Source: CAZMOK01 sp964567785 (GTDB lineage Bacteria > Bacteroidota > Bacteroidia > Bacteroidales > JAGOPY01). Taken from it: DNA of 13,144 nt. Where the stretch lies: the NCBI GenBank assembly GCA_964567785.1, contig CAZMOK010000072.1:1-13144 (forward strand). Reading direction: 5' to 3'. The notes beneath the pieces are model-generated. The model made no database searches and was not told the origin of the DNA. It saw only the letters and a program-made list of their open reading frames with translations. The translations under genes were made by a program, and so were the position numbers. Each line of letters opens with the position of its first letter. Position 1 is the stretch's first letter. Positions 6,034-13,142 of this stretch are shown here, piece by piece.

Positions 6034-6594
6034 ATGTATACAGAGGCTCAGTTGATCGAAGGTATAAAAGAGAGGGATAACGAAGTTTTGAAGTTCGTGT
6101 ACAAGCAGTATTATCCCATGATCAGGTTTTTAATAACCACCAACAATGGTACAGCTCACGATGCTTCGGACATTTTCCATGAATCCCTTATTGTCTTGTA
6201 CCTAAAACTGAGTTCTATGGGTTTTGAGCTTGACTGTGCGGTGCGGACGTATTTGTATGCGGTCAGTAAAAACCTGTGGTTGCAGCATCTGGAACTCAGG
6301 CGCAGGCATGTATCCATTACGGAGAAGGAGGATCTGTTTGCTTCCGAAAAGCAATCGTTCTACGACGATGAAAAGCTTATAAGGAAAAGGATCTACCTGC
6401 GCCAGTTCCGGACGCTCAGCGATAATTGCAGAAAGATCATTGAAATGCTGCTTAAGGGGGCTGATCATCGCAAGATTATGTCTGTATTCAAGTACAATAG
6501 TAAACAATATGCCATCAAGAGGAAGTATGAATGCCTGAAAACATTGCACCAGAGAATATTGGATGATCCTGAATACAGGGAGCTGGAAAACTAG
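6034..6594 (+). CDS. ECF-type RNA polymerase sigma factor
   Basis: A 186-residue sigma-70 family protein with the two-domain ECF layout. Region 2 spans ~19-92 and contains FVYKQYYPMIRFLI (21-34), HDASDIFHESLIVLY (42-56) and AVRTYLYAVSKNLWL (69-83). A linker follows, then region 4 at ~124-176 with the helix-turn-helix FRTLSDNCRKIIEMLLKG...SKQYAIKRKYECLKTL. The HDASDIFHESL stretch matches the DAEDIFQDAL signature of a Bacteroidota ECF subgroup that is paired with zinc-less membrane anti-sigma factors. The next gene, 19 bases downstream, fits that partner role, so the two are probably an operon. Regulon unknown. The upstream region is very AT-rich with only a poor promoter match (TATTTTTT at 5997-6004). 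Confidence 0.9.
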   Translation: MYTEAQLIEGIKERDNEVLKFVYKQYYPMIRFLITTNNGTAHDASDIFHESLIVLYLKLSSMGFELDCAVRTYLYAVSKNLWLQHLELRRRHVSITEKEDLFASEKQSFYDDEKLIRKRIYLRQFRTLSDNCRKIIEMLLKGADHRKIMSVFKYNSKQYAIKRKYECLKTLHQRILDDPEYRELEN

Positions 6595-6613
6595 TTCCCG
6601 CAAATAAATACAT

Positions 6614-7294
6614 ATGGAAAACATTGAGGAAATTGAAAAATACATAAGAGGTGAAATGTCGGCTCAAGAAAAGAAAGGATTTGAAGCAAGGTTTCAGTCC
6701 GATAAACGCTTGCAACAAGATTTACAAAGACACAGGGAAATGCTTGAGACGCTGGATGAGGAGGGGGTGATCGATCTCATTAAAAAACTTGAAGAGATCC
6801 AAAAACGATACAAAAACGGTAATAAAGGCTTTTCAAGGGGAAACAAAATATTACTTATAGCAGCCTCTGTTACATTATTCCTTGCAGTGGGTGTTATAAC
6901 CCTGGTGAATATTATCAATTCAGACCACTACGGCAGGGATTCAGAAATAGCAGTTTCAGATCTGAAAGGAAAGATCTATGAATTGCCTGAATCCTATTCC
7001 CGGTTACAGGAATTTGTAATCCGGGGTACGACCTTTAAAATGATCAAGCCTCCTGATTCCCTCATATTTTATGAAGGACAGGAAATTACATTTTTGTGGA
7101 AATATGAAGGCAGTGATGAACTGAATATTGTCATTAAGGATTACCGGGACAAACTTGTATATTCCGGGCCATCAGATCGTTGCGACTGGTATGTAGTACA
7201 GAATGGTCTGGACAGGGGTATTTATTATTACAGCATATCGGAAAAAAGTGACATACTGCAACTTGGGATCTTTTTCGTTGCAGAAAAAAAATAA
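6614..7294 (+). CDS. Probable membrane anti-sigma factor with C-terminal beta-sandwich domain
   Basis: A 226-residue protein. Residues 1-50 (IEKYIRGEMSAQEKKGFEARFQSD...) follow the pattern of the helical N-terminus of Bacteroidota anti-sigma-like proteins that lack the HxxxCxxC zinc motif. A charged coiled region precedes one transmembrane helix at ~79-101. The periplasmic part ends in a beta-rich domain (~140-226) with FYEGQEITFLWKYEGSDELNIVIKD, which resembles Ig/fibronectin-like modules. It follows the sigma gene by 19 bases. The inferred role is to hold the sigma factor at the membrane and sense an envelope signal through the outer domain. The pairing rests on gene order and N-terminal pattern; direct inhibition is unproven. 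Confidence 0.8.
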   Translation: MENIEEIEKYIRGEMSAQEKKGFEARFQSDKRLQQDLQRHREMLETLDEEGVIDLIKKLEEIQKRYKNGNKGFSRGNKILLIAASVTLFLAVGVITLVNIINSDHYGRDSEIAVSDLKGKIYELPESYSRLQEFVIRGTTFKMIKPPDSLIFYEGQEITFLWKYEGSDELNIVIKDYRDKLVYSGPSDRCDWYVVQNGLDRGIYYYSISEKSDILQLGIFFVAEKK

Positions 7295-7316
7295 GACCTG
7301 ACTGTGTAATCAAGCT

Positions 7317-7532
7317 CTATTTGCTTCCTTCCTTTTTGGAGCAGCTACTTAAACCAAAGGGCAGGTATAACGGACAAAAACCAAGGAAACTTGTCAGTAG
7401 GAATACCCCTGCCACTGCAAGCAGAACTATCGCCAATGTGCCGGTTATTATATTTGCCGCAAACAGAATGGCTACTACGGCAGCTATCAGGATCCTGATT
7501 ATCCTGTCGGCATTACCCATGTTCTTTTTCAT
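7317..7532 (-). CDS. Small DUF2892 (YgaP-like) inner membrane protein
   Basis: A 71-residue protein from ATG 7532. The N-terminus MKKNMGNADRIIRI is the hallmark opening of DUF2892 proteins. It is followed by two hydrophobic helices separated by NIITGT, and a tail with FLGFCPLYLPFGLSSC, where the FCPLY cysteine motif is conserved. In E. coli YgaP this module is fused to a rhodanese domain that binds persulfide sulfur; here it stands alone. It lies last in a leftward run after the DUF5996-like gene, with a 52-base gap, and converges with the anti-sigma gene. The biochemical role of stand-alone members is unknown. Confidence 0.85.
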   Translation of the reverse strand: MKKNMGNADRIIRILIAAVVAILFAANIITGTLAIVLLAVAGVFLLTSFLGFCPLYLPFGLSSCSKKEGSK

Positions 7533-7584
7533 AAGATTGAATTTTGTATTGTATTGCAACTAACTTATTAACCGGTAATTTTGT

Positions 7585-8484
7585 TCAACCAGGGGTATTG
7601 TTTCTAACAGATTTTGCGCCCGACAAATCCAGCCCTTTGTTAATCACCTCAGTGAAAAAACGGGTGGTTACCCTAACCTGTTCCCCGGGTGTTTCGAGGC
7701 CGACAAGATCCCCGATCTTCAGAATGGCGCCTTTCCATTCTTCTGTTATCCAGTTGCCTTTTTCCAGGGAGGGCAGATCTTTCATCTCAATATCATCTCC
7801 GGCACTCCAGATATTCATGTAAAAGTATGGCTCATCAGAGGTTTCATCCTGTATGGAATAACCCAGGCCTATCGACTTCTTTAATTGTCCCTGGTTATCC
7901 CGTACTAAATTGACCACCAAGCCTGTATCAAAGTGATGGGGCCATACCGCTATGTTCGACCTGTCTTTGAATTTTCCGGCAATGGATTTAAGGATCAGGT
8001 TCGTGTTCGACCTGTGCCTTGCCAGTTCTCTGAAAGCTTCAGGATCGGAAATGCGGAAATTCCCACAGTCCTGTATTGCATGTTCAGGAATAGTGTAATG
8101 CATTTCATTTTTGACCTTTCTCGGGTCGATACCCATGGAGGAAACCTGCTCCCTTAGCCAGGCAAAAGCAAATCCTTTTGTAACGCCCGGCAGATGAAGA
8201 GAATTGAGCTCACGGCCGTTTCCGTTTACCATCATCAACTTAAGGTTTCTTGAATTTAGAAGGAACCTGAAAGGCCGCGGAGCTTCTATAAGGTTTCCGA
8301 TAAAACTCAGGGATTCGTTGTCCCAGGTCATATTCGTATGACTGTCGTCGGGTTTTTCGGGGATGAGATATTTCCCCGCAAGGGCAACGAACTGGACCGC
8401 ATTGTGAAGCTGGCACATAGCTTCATTTATTCTTGAATTGGGAGTATAGTTTAGATAAAGCCATTTAGCCGGGTCTACATTCAT
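7585..8484 (-). CDS. Uncharacterised conserved protein, DUF5996-like
   Basis: A 299-residue soluble protein with no signal peptide or membrane segment. It starts at ATG 8484, preceded by a purine-rich AAGGAAATAG that can serve as a ribosome binding site. Its layout matches my recollection of DUF5996 proteins: an N-terminal stretch around LHNAVQFVALAGKYLI (26-41), a FRFLLNSRNLKLMM strand pair, a mid-protein SSMGIDPR segment, a conserved AVWPHHFDTGLVVNL motif, then SIGLGYSIQDE, DEPYFYMNIW and EEWKGAILK. The HHFD motif and acidic/aromatic residues could form a metal or ligand site, but no catalytic activity is known to me. It is 71 bases downstream of egtD on the same strand, so co-expression is likely. 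I rate the family assignment at about even odds; the gene is clearly real. Confidence 0.7.
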   Translation of the reverse strand: MNVDPAKWLYLNYTPNSRINEAMCQLHNAVQFVALAGKYLIPEKPDDSHTNMTWDNESLSFIGNLIEAPRPFRFLLNSRNLKLMMVNGNGRELNSLHLPGVTKGFAFAWLREQVSSMGIDPRKVKNEMHYTIPEHAIQDCGNFRISDPEAFRELARHRSNTNLILKSIAGKFKDRSNIAVWPHHFDTGLVVNLVRDNQGQLKKSIGLGYSIQDETSDEPYFYMNIWSAGDDIEMKDLPSLEKGNWITEEWKGAILKIGDLVGLETPGEQVRVTTRFFTEVINKGLDLSGAKSVRNNTPG

Positions 8485-8555
8485 CTATTTCCTTTTTTTG
8501 TTATTTGCTAAAGATATATAATTATGTCCTCAAACAAGATTTACTGTTCCCTTCT

Positions 8556-9521
8556 TCATCCGGTGCATTCCCAGAGGGAGTCGACAAATAGTGATTTGTA
8601 GTGTATGAAATTATCCTTTACAGAAAAACCATTTCTTTTAGCCATATCATTTATCATGTCGAGGTCAAATTTTTGAGAGATCTCTGTAAATATAGGTTCC
8701 CAGTCATTAAAAGAAAAGGTTTTGTTCAGTGCCTTTATACGTACCTTTTGTTTTTTTCTGCTGATCAGATAGCTCTTGGCAGCCCCTGACTCCGGGTCAT
8801 ACACAGGGTAATGGTCAAAATTTTCCACCACAAAATTGGCGCCCAGTTCACGGTTGAGCCTGTGAAGCAAGTTCAGATTGAACTCCCTGGTTACGCCTGA
8901 ACCATCGTTATAGGCGGCCAGGATTTGATCAGGTCCCTTTTTAAGGTCGAAACCGCAAAACAAAAGGTCACCTTTACCAAGTGTTTCCGAAAGGGTTTTA
9001 AAGAATGCCCGGGATTCCTCAGGGCTGAAATTACCAATGTTCGAACCCAGGAAAAGAACAAGCTTTGGGTTGGAACCGGTTTGCTTCAGGTCTTTTAACG
9101 CATTGAAGTATTCAGAATTTATTGTTTTGATCGTCAGTTCGGGCAAAATGGATTTAAGCCTGAAGTAGAGTCTTTTGTTCGATTCCTGGGATATATCAAC
9201 CGGAAGGTAACGAAATTTGATGTGCTGTTCAAACATATGAGTAAGCAGGATCTCCGTCTTTGTTCCATCGCCGGCACCTAGTTCTATAAGATCGAGGGTT
9301 TGGCCATCCATTTTAACCTGTTCGGCAATTCTCTCTTTGTGATCCTCGAATATTTCATGCTCGCAACGGGTAAGGTAGTATTCCGGTAGTTTCATTATCT
9401 CCTGGAACAACAGGCTGCCCCTGTCATCGTAGAAGTACTTGCTTGGCAATGATTTAGTATTACCCGACAATCCGGCATCAACCTCCTTTTTAAATACCTC
9501 GTAACTTATGTTATCATCCAT
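8556..9521 (-). CDS. egtD: L-histidine N-alpha-methyltransferase (EgtD/EanA family)
   Basis: A 321-residue protein, the normal EgtD length, from ATG 9521 with AAGGA about ten bases upstream. EgtD trimethylates histidine with S-adenosylmethionine to hercynine, the first step of ergothioneine synthesis, in the cytoplasm. Family motifs: LPSKYFYDDRGSLLF (25-39), LPEYYLTRCE (45-54), the SAM loop ELGAGDGTKT (80-89), YLPVDIS (105-111), LFLGSNIGNF (156-165), GFDLKKGPDQILAAYND (190-206) and TREFNLNLLHRLNREL (211-226). The histidine-binding residues of mycobacterial EgtD appear conserved: Y49 region, N164, Y204, and E280/S282 in TEISQKF. These last two separate EgtD from relatives with other substrates. 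No EgtB sulfoxide synthase is adjacent, so the later steps are encoded elsewhere or replaced, for example by an EanB-type rhodanese. Confidence 0.92.
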   Translation of the reverse strand: MDDNISYEVFKKEVDAGLSGNTKSLPSKYFYDDRGSLLFQEIMKLPEYYLTRCEHEIFEDHKERIAEQVKMDGQTLDLIELGAGDGTKTEILLTHMFEQHIKFRYLPVDISQESNKRLYFRLKSILPELTIKTINSEYFNALKDLKQTGSNPKLVLFLGSNIGNFSPEESRAFFKTLSETLGKGDLLFCGFDLKKGPDQILAAYNDGSGVTREFNLNLLHRLNRELGANFVVENFDHYPVYDPESGAAKSYLISRKKQKVRIKALNKTFSFNDWEPIFTEISQKFDLDMINDMAKRNGFSVKDNFIHYKSLFVDSLWECTG

Positions 9522-9863
9522 TTGCTCATCCTTTTTTTTAGGTTTTCATGGCTCCGCCCTGAGAAAATATTGCCCGATCTTTCCATTATAATTATCGGGG
9601 GTTACTTTTTGAAATAGTAGATTACGGCTCAAAACCGTTGATAAGGGGTGTAACGACCGGCACGCCCTAACTGACAGTATGATGGGCAATATCCTTTTCT
9701 GCACTGTAAGGGCTAAAATACTAAATAATATGCTTCTTCTGAGTGTTCATTAAATGTCTCATGAGGGATTTTTCAGAAAACAAAAAATATTCTCAAGCTT
9801 TTTTCGGCAATATTAATTTATAATAGTTTTGCCGTAGGAAATAACCGGTTTTTATCATACCAC
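9522..9863. other. 342-base gap rich in inverted repeats, no gene seen
   Basis: The gap separates divergent egtD and the transporter gene. No convincing ORF is present. ATATTGCCC (9567-9575) is perfectly complementary to GGGCAATAT (9684-9692). Inside or overlapping are CCCGAT/ATCGGG (9573-9578/9594-9599), ACGG/CCGT around 9634-9648 and GTTAC/GTAAC. GCCCT/AGGGC with ACAGT/ACTGT nest near 9664-9712. Several of these pairings exclude one another. This could be a structured leader of egtD (minus strand), a small RNA, or a decayed miniature transposable element with terminal inverted repeats. I recognise no known riboswitch. Confidence 0.5.
9801..9831 (+). promoter_or_regulatory. Promoter of the bile acid:sodium symporter family gene
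   Basis: TAGTTTTG at 9824-9831 matches the -7 consensus TAnnTTTG exactly. A T-rich -33 region (TTTT, 9801-9804) lies 19 bases upstream. The -7 box overlaps one arm of a CGGCAA/TTGCCG inverted repeat (9805-9810 and 9829-9834), which could be an operator. Transcription would start near 9838, giving a leader of about 25 bases. Confidence 0.5.
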
Positions 9864-10760
9864 TTGGAAGTAGATTTCATATCGGCCTTTTTGTTGCCCA
9901 CAGCACTCGGACTGTTGATGTTCGGAATGGGGCTGTCGCTAACCATTGAAGATTTCAGGAGGGTGCTGGTACAGCCTCGTGGGTTGGTGATGGGATTGAT
10001 AGGCCAGTTGGTCATCCTGCCTGCCCTCGCTTTTGGAATTGCTACGCTCGCCGGCCTTCCTCCAGAGCTGAAAGTAGGGATTGTGATTATTGCTTCCTGC
10101 CCCGGAGGCGCCACCTCCAATCTTATCACTTACCTGCTCAGGGGGAATGTGGCCTTATCCATATCAATGACTACGGTTAACAGTATTATGACCCTGATCA
10201 CCACCCCGTTGCTCATATTTTTTGGGTTGCTGGTATTCATTGGAGAGGGCCAGACCGTTCAGCTCCCTCTCGGTGCCACTATCCTGAAGATCTTTTACAT
10301 TACCCTTTTACCAACATCACTCGGGATATTAATACGTTATAAGAGAACAGAATTTGCCCAGAAAATGGAAAGGCCGCTCAGGTTCATTCTTCCCATTCTC
10401 TACGGTATCATTTACCTCACAGCAATTCTTGGAGGAAGTAAAAGTGACTATCCTGTCGGCATAATGGAAAGCTATGTCAGTGTTGCACCCTACGTGATAG
10501 TTTTGAATCTTATCGGAATGTCGCTGGGCTATATCCTGGCAAGATTGCTGAGAACAGATATTTCCACGCAGATCACCCTCTCGATCGAAATTGGCATACA
10601 GAACAGTGCCCTTGCGATTACAATTGCCAGCAGCGCTATGTTCCTGAATAACTATTTTATGGCAATACCAGCCATCGTTTACGGCTTTTTCACTTTTGCC
10701 TCGGCAGTTGTTTTCGGGTATATCATCAAAAAGAGCTCCAGGGAAAGGGCCTCCTCCTGA
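9864..10760 (+). CDS. Bile acid:sodium symporter (BASS) family transporter
   Basis: A 298-residue integral membrane protein with about ten hydrophobic helices. The start is TTG 9864: it gives the typical family opening (MEVDFISAFLLPTALGLLMFGMGLSL), and no ATG or GTG lies upstream in frame within the leader. The next ATG would fall within the first helix. Family motifs: GMGLSLTIEDFRRV (21-34), ASCPGGATSNLITYLLRGNVALSISMT (77-103) and EIGIQNSALA (242-251). S85/N86, E242 and Q246 correspond to Na+-site residues known in bacterial ASBT homologues. It would import an organic anion with Na+. The true substrate of bacterial members is often not bile acid and cannot be told here. It stands 60 bases before comEC on the same strand. 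Confidence 0.9.
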   Translation: MEVDFISAFLLPTALGLLMFGMGLSLTIEDFRRVLVQPRGLVMGLIGQLVILPALAFGIATLAGLPPELKVGIVIIASCPGGATSNLITYLLRGNVALSISMTTVNSIMTLITTPLLIFFGLLVFIGEGQTVQLPLGATILKIFYITLLPTSLGILIRYKRTEFAQKMERPLRFILPILYGIIYLTAILGGSKSDYPVGIMESYVSVAPYVIVLNLIGMSLGYILARLLRTDISTQITLSIEIGIQNSALAITIASSAMFLNNYFMAIPAIVYGFFTFASAVVFGYIIKKSSRERASS

Positions 10761-10773
10761 ATTGAATAAATTT

Positions 10774-10803
10774 TTTGGCCTTCCGACAGGTATTTTAGGT
10801 TTC
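10774..10803 (+). promoter_or_regulatory. Possible promoter of comEC
   Basis: TTTG (10774-10777), 18 bases, then TAGGTTTC (10796-10803), one base off TAnnTTTG. The spacing is one base shorter than typical. If used, the leader to ATG 10821 is about ten bases. Otherwise comEC would be read through from the transporter gene. Confidence 0.3.
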
Positions 10804-10820
10804 CCGGCCTATTAATACAT

Positions 10821-13049
10821 ATGTTTTATTACGGGGAATATCCTATGCTGAGGCTCATCCTTCCTTTCGCAGCCGGTATTGTATTGCACGAGAGCAAGCT
10901 GATTGAGCCTCCTGGTGGAAATGTAGTTGCTTCTTTATTTGTAATACCTGCCAGTATCCTGCTCATATTAAAGACCACAGGCTACAGGTTCAGGTGGATA
11001 AGTGGTCTGGGAATAGCCACAGGCCTGTTGGTTGGCGGATGGACATTAACAGAGATATCTGATATCAATGATAGAATATCCCCGGTCAATGAACTGCCTG
11101 ATGGGAGCATGCGATTCACCCTGGTAAGAATAGTTGATGAGCCGAAAATAAGAGATGATGGAAGGGTTAAGGCAAGGGTGTTTGCCGGTTTGGCCGATTC
11201 AACTGCCCGTTCCGGTACAACATGCCTTGCCTATTTTGCTGCTGATTCTACACAGTTACCGCTCGAAGCGGGTGATCTGCTGGCTGGCCATGCACTGTTT
11301 ACCGATCCCCCCGGAGCACGCAACCCGGGAGCATTTGATTACAGAAATTACCTCCGTCACCAGGGCATACGAAAGATCCTGAGGTTTGAGAATGATGGGC
11401 ATATTTTACTGGATAAAGGAAGGGTACCTCTCCTTAAAAAATTATCATTGTCTTTCAGTAGCTGGGCAAAAGAGATGTTTACATCCCAGGGGTTCGGTGC
11501 AGAAGAGCTTTCGGTATCACTTGCACTGATCCTTGGCAGAAAGCAGGATATACAAAGCGAGCTTTTCGACAGGTACGCCGGTGCCGGTGTTGTTCATATT
11601 CTCTGTGTTTCGGGGTTGCACGTAGGTATACTTTATCTGATGCTCGATATGCTGTTCTTTCCGCTGAACAGGAGCCTGTGGGGGAGAAGGCTGAAACTGG
11701 TGCTGGTCCTATCACTGATATGGTTTTATGCCCTTGTGACCGGGCTTTCCCCATCTGTGACCAGGGCTGCCACAATGTTTTCGCTGGTAGCAGGTGGCAG
11801 AATGCTCGAAAGGGACCATAATATTTTCAATACACTGGCCTCATCAGCACTCATTCTCCTGGTAGTTGATCCCCACAACCTGTATAAAATTGGTTTCCAG
11901 CTTTCTTACCTGGCTGTGTTCGGAATCGTATCCCTTCAACCTTCAATTTTTCAAAAAGCCAGGACCACCAACAGGATCGCCGACAAGATCCTTGCATTGC
12001 TCACAGTGTCATTTTGTGCTCAACTGGCTACGGCGCCGCTGAGTATATATTACTTTGGGCGTTTCCCCGTCTGGTTCCTGCTTTCAAATCTGGTTGCGGT
12101 TCCCCTCGCAGGGATCCTGCTCCACCTGGCAATGGCATTGCTTATCTTTAGCTGGATCGGACCGGTGAGGGATTTGATCGGTATTTTGCTCAGCAAGGGG
12201 CTTGAGGCGCTGAACTTTTCCGTCGGGCAGATCAATAGCCTCCCCTTTTCGGTTTTGGAAGGGCTCTCATTGAATGGGGTAGAGGTTGCCCTTTTATATA
12301 CAGTGCTGTTTTCTTTTGTTTTTCTTGTCAGGACCGGCAATCTTCAGTGGTTCCGGATTTTATTGTCTTTGATGATATGCTACATGGCTTTTGGCAGTTT
12401 TGATTATTTGCGCAGGGCGAAAAGTACTTCGGTGACTATCTACAATGTGCCGGGGCATACGGCCATAGGACTTGCCTCATCAGGTAGGCACGTAATGCTC
12501 TCCGACAGCGCCCTTAAGAACGACAAACAAGCCATATCGTATAACCTGGCCGATCCCTGGAGGAAACAGAAGCTCGGCGAACCCGAATGGGTCACCATTC
12601 CGGATACCTGTATTGCTGATGGTGAGCTTTTCTTTGTGGAAAAAAATTTCATCGGTTTTTTTGATAAGACGATCATTTTGATCGATACCAACTATCGTTT
12701 TATAGATACAGGCAGAAAGCTCAGGACTGATTATTTGGTGATACGGGGTGATCCTTACCTAAGCATTCCTGACCTGGCAAAGAATTTTGATTTTAAAAGG
12801 CTCATTTTCGATGCTTCCTGCAAGCCATGGAATATTGACCGTTGGATTGAAGAGGCGGAAGAGTTGGGGGTTGATTATTATTCGGTTAAGGATGAGGGAG
12901 CCTTCATTATAGAGCTGAGAGCCGGAGAAACTCAGGAGCTCAGAGAAATTCCAAACACTCGCACATCCGATTCACCAATAAAAGCCAAAAGCCATAAAAA
13001 AACCCGAAAACCTTTTCTGCAAAGACTTTCGGGCGTGATACCTGTTTAA
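10821..13049 (+). CDS. comEC: ComEC/Rec2 family DNA uptake channel protein
   Basis: A 742-residue polytopic membrane protein from ATG 10821. N-terminal helices (~8-70) and an OB-like DUF4131 region (~90-195, with RFTLVRIVDEPKI and PPGARNPGAFDYRNYLRHQGI) precede the competence domain (~225-500). The latter has VHILCVSGLHVGILY (257-271), SPSVTRAATMF (~310-320) and LATAPLSIYYFGRFPVWFLLSN (~400-420), all ComEC hallmarks. The soluble C-terminal part (~535-715) occupies the place of the metallo-beta-lactamase domain but has no HxHxDH motif, as is common in Bacteroidota. ComEC carries single-stranded DNA across the inner membrane during natural transformation. No other competence gene is nearby. The last ~15 residues (KTRKPFLQRLSG...) are encoded by the terminator of the opposing tRNA gene and are probably not part of the fold. 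Confidence 0.93.
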   Translation: MFYYGEYPMLRLILPFAAGIVLHESKLIEPPGGNVVASLFVIPASILLILKTTGYRFRWISGLGIATGLLVGGWTLTEISDINDRISPVNELPDGSMRFTLVRIVDEPKIRDDGRVKARVFAGLADSTARSGTTCLAYFAADSTQLPLEAGDLLAGHALFTDPPGARNPGAFDYRNYLRHQGIRKILRFENDGHILLDKGRVPLLKKLSLSFSSWAKEMFTSQGFGAEELSVSLALILGRKQDIQSELFDRYAGAGVVHILCVSGLHVGILYLMLDMLFFPLNRSLWGRRLKLVLVLSLIWFYALVTGLSPSVTRAATMFSLVAGGRMLERDHNIFNTLASSALILLVVDPHNLYKIGFQLSYLAVFGIVSLQPSIFQKARTTNRIADKILALLTVSFCAQLATAPLSIYYFGRFPVWFLLSNLVAVPLAGILLHLAMALLIFSWIGPVRDLIGILLSKGLEALNFSVGQINSLPFSVLEGLSLNGVEVALLYTVLFSFVFLVRTGNLQWFRILLSLMICYMAFGSFDYLRRAKSTSVTIYNVPGHTAIGLASSGRHVMLSDSALKNDKQAISYNLADPWRKQKLGEPEWVTIPDTCIADGELFFVEKNFIGFFDKTIILIDTNYRFIDTGRKLRTDYLVIRGDPYLSIPDLAKNFDFKRLIFDASCKPWNIDRWIEEAEELGVDYYSVKDEGAFIIELRAGETQELREIPNTRTSDSPIKAKSHKKTRKPFLQRLSGVIPV
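12996..13033 (-). terminator. Intrinsic terminator of tRNA-Asp, inside the comEC 3' end
   Basis: On the minus strand CCCGAAA pairs perfectly with TTTCGGG (plus-strand arms 13003-13009 and 13027-13033). There is extra pairing inside (CTTT/AAAG), and seven T follow directly (plus-strand A run 12996-13002). It lies 35 bases beyond the tRNA 3' end and overlaps the last codons of comEC. Confidence 0.85.
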
Positions 13050-13067
13050 AGTAAAGAGTTGAAATTG

Positions 13068-13142
13068 CGGTCTGGACGAGACTCGAACTCGCGACCTCCT
13101 GCGTGACAGGCAGGCATTCTAACCAAACTGAACTACCAGACC
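13068..13142 (-). tRNA. tRNA-Asp (GTC)
   Basis: A complete 75-base cloverleaf on the minus strand. The acceptor stem GGTCTGG/CCAGACC is perfect, with discriminator G. The D arm is GTTC...GAAT, the anticodon stem CCTGC/GCAGG holds loop CTGTCAC (anticodon GTC), and the T arm is GCGAG-TTCGAGT-CTCGT. CCA is not encoded; CAA follows the discriminator. Its promoter lies beyond the window edge. It converges with comEC, 18 bases from its stop codon. Confidence 0.95.

Noticed and set aside
7321..8157. Plus-strand open frames across the DUF2892 and DUF5996-like genes.
   Set aside because: They are antisense to better supported genes, with unlike-protein composition (many Arg, Pro, Ser runs).
9538..9549. 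Three-codon leader peptide (M-K-T-stop) before egtD on the minus strand.
   Set aside because: Too short to be meaningful without conservation; a chance start codon is likely.
9551..9565. CTGAGA resembling the thi-box of a TPP riboswitch.
   Set aside because: The rest of the consensus, such as GAACCTGAT and the closing helices, is missing.
11479..11775. Minus-strand open frame within comEC.
   Set aside because: It overlaps the conserved competence domain, including the VSGLHVG motif, on the opposite strand.
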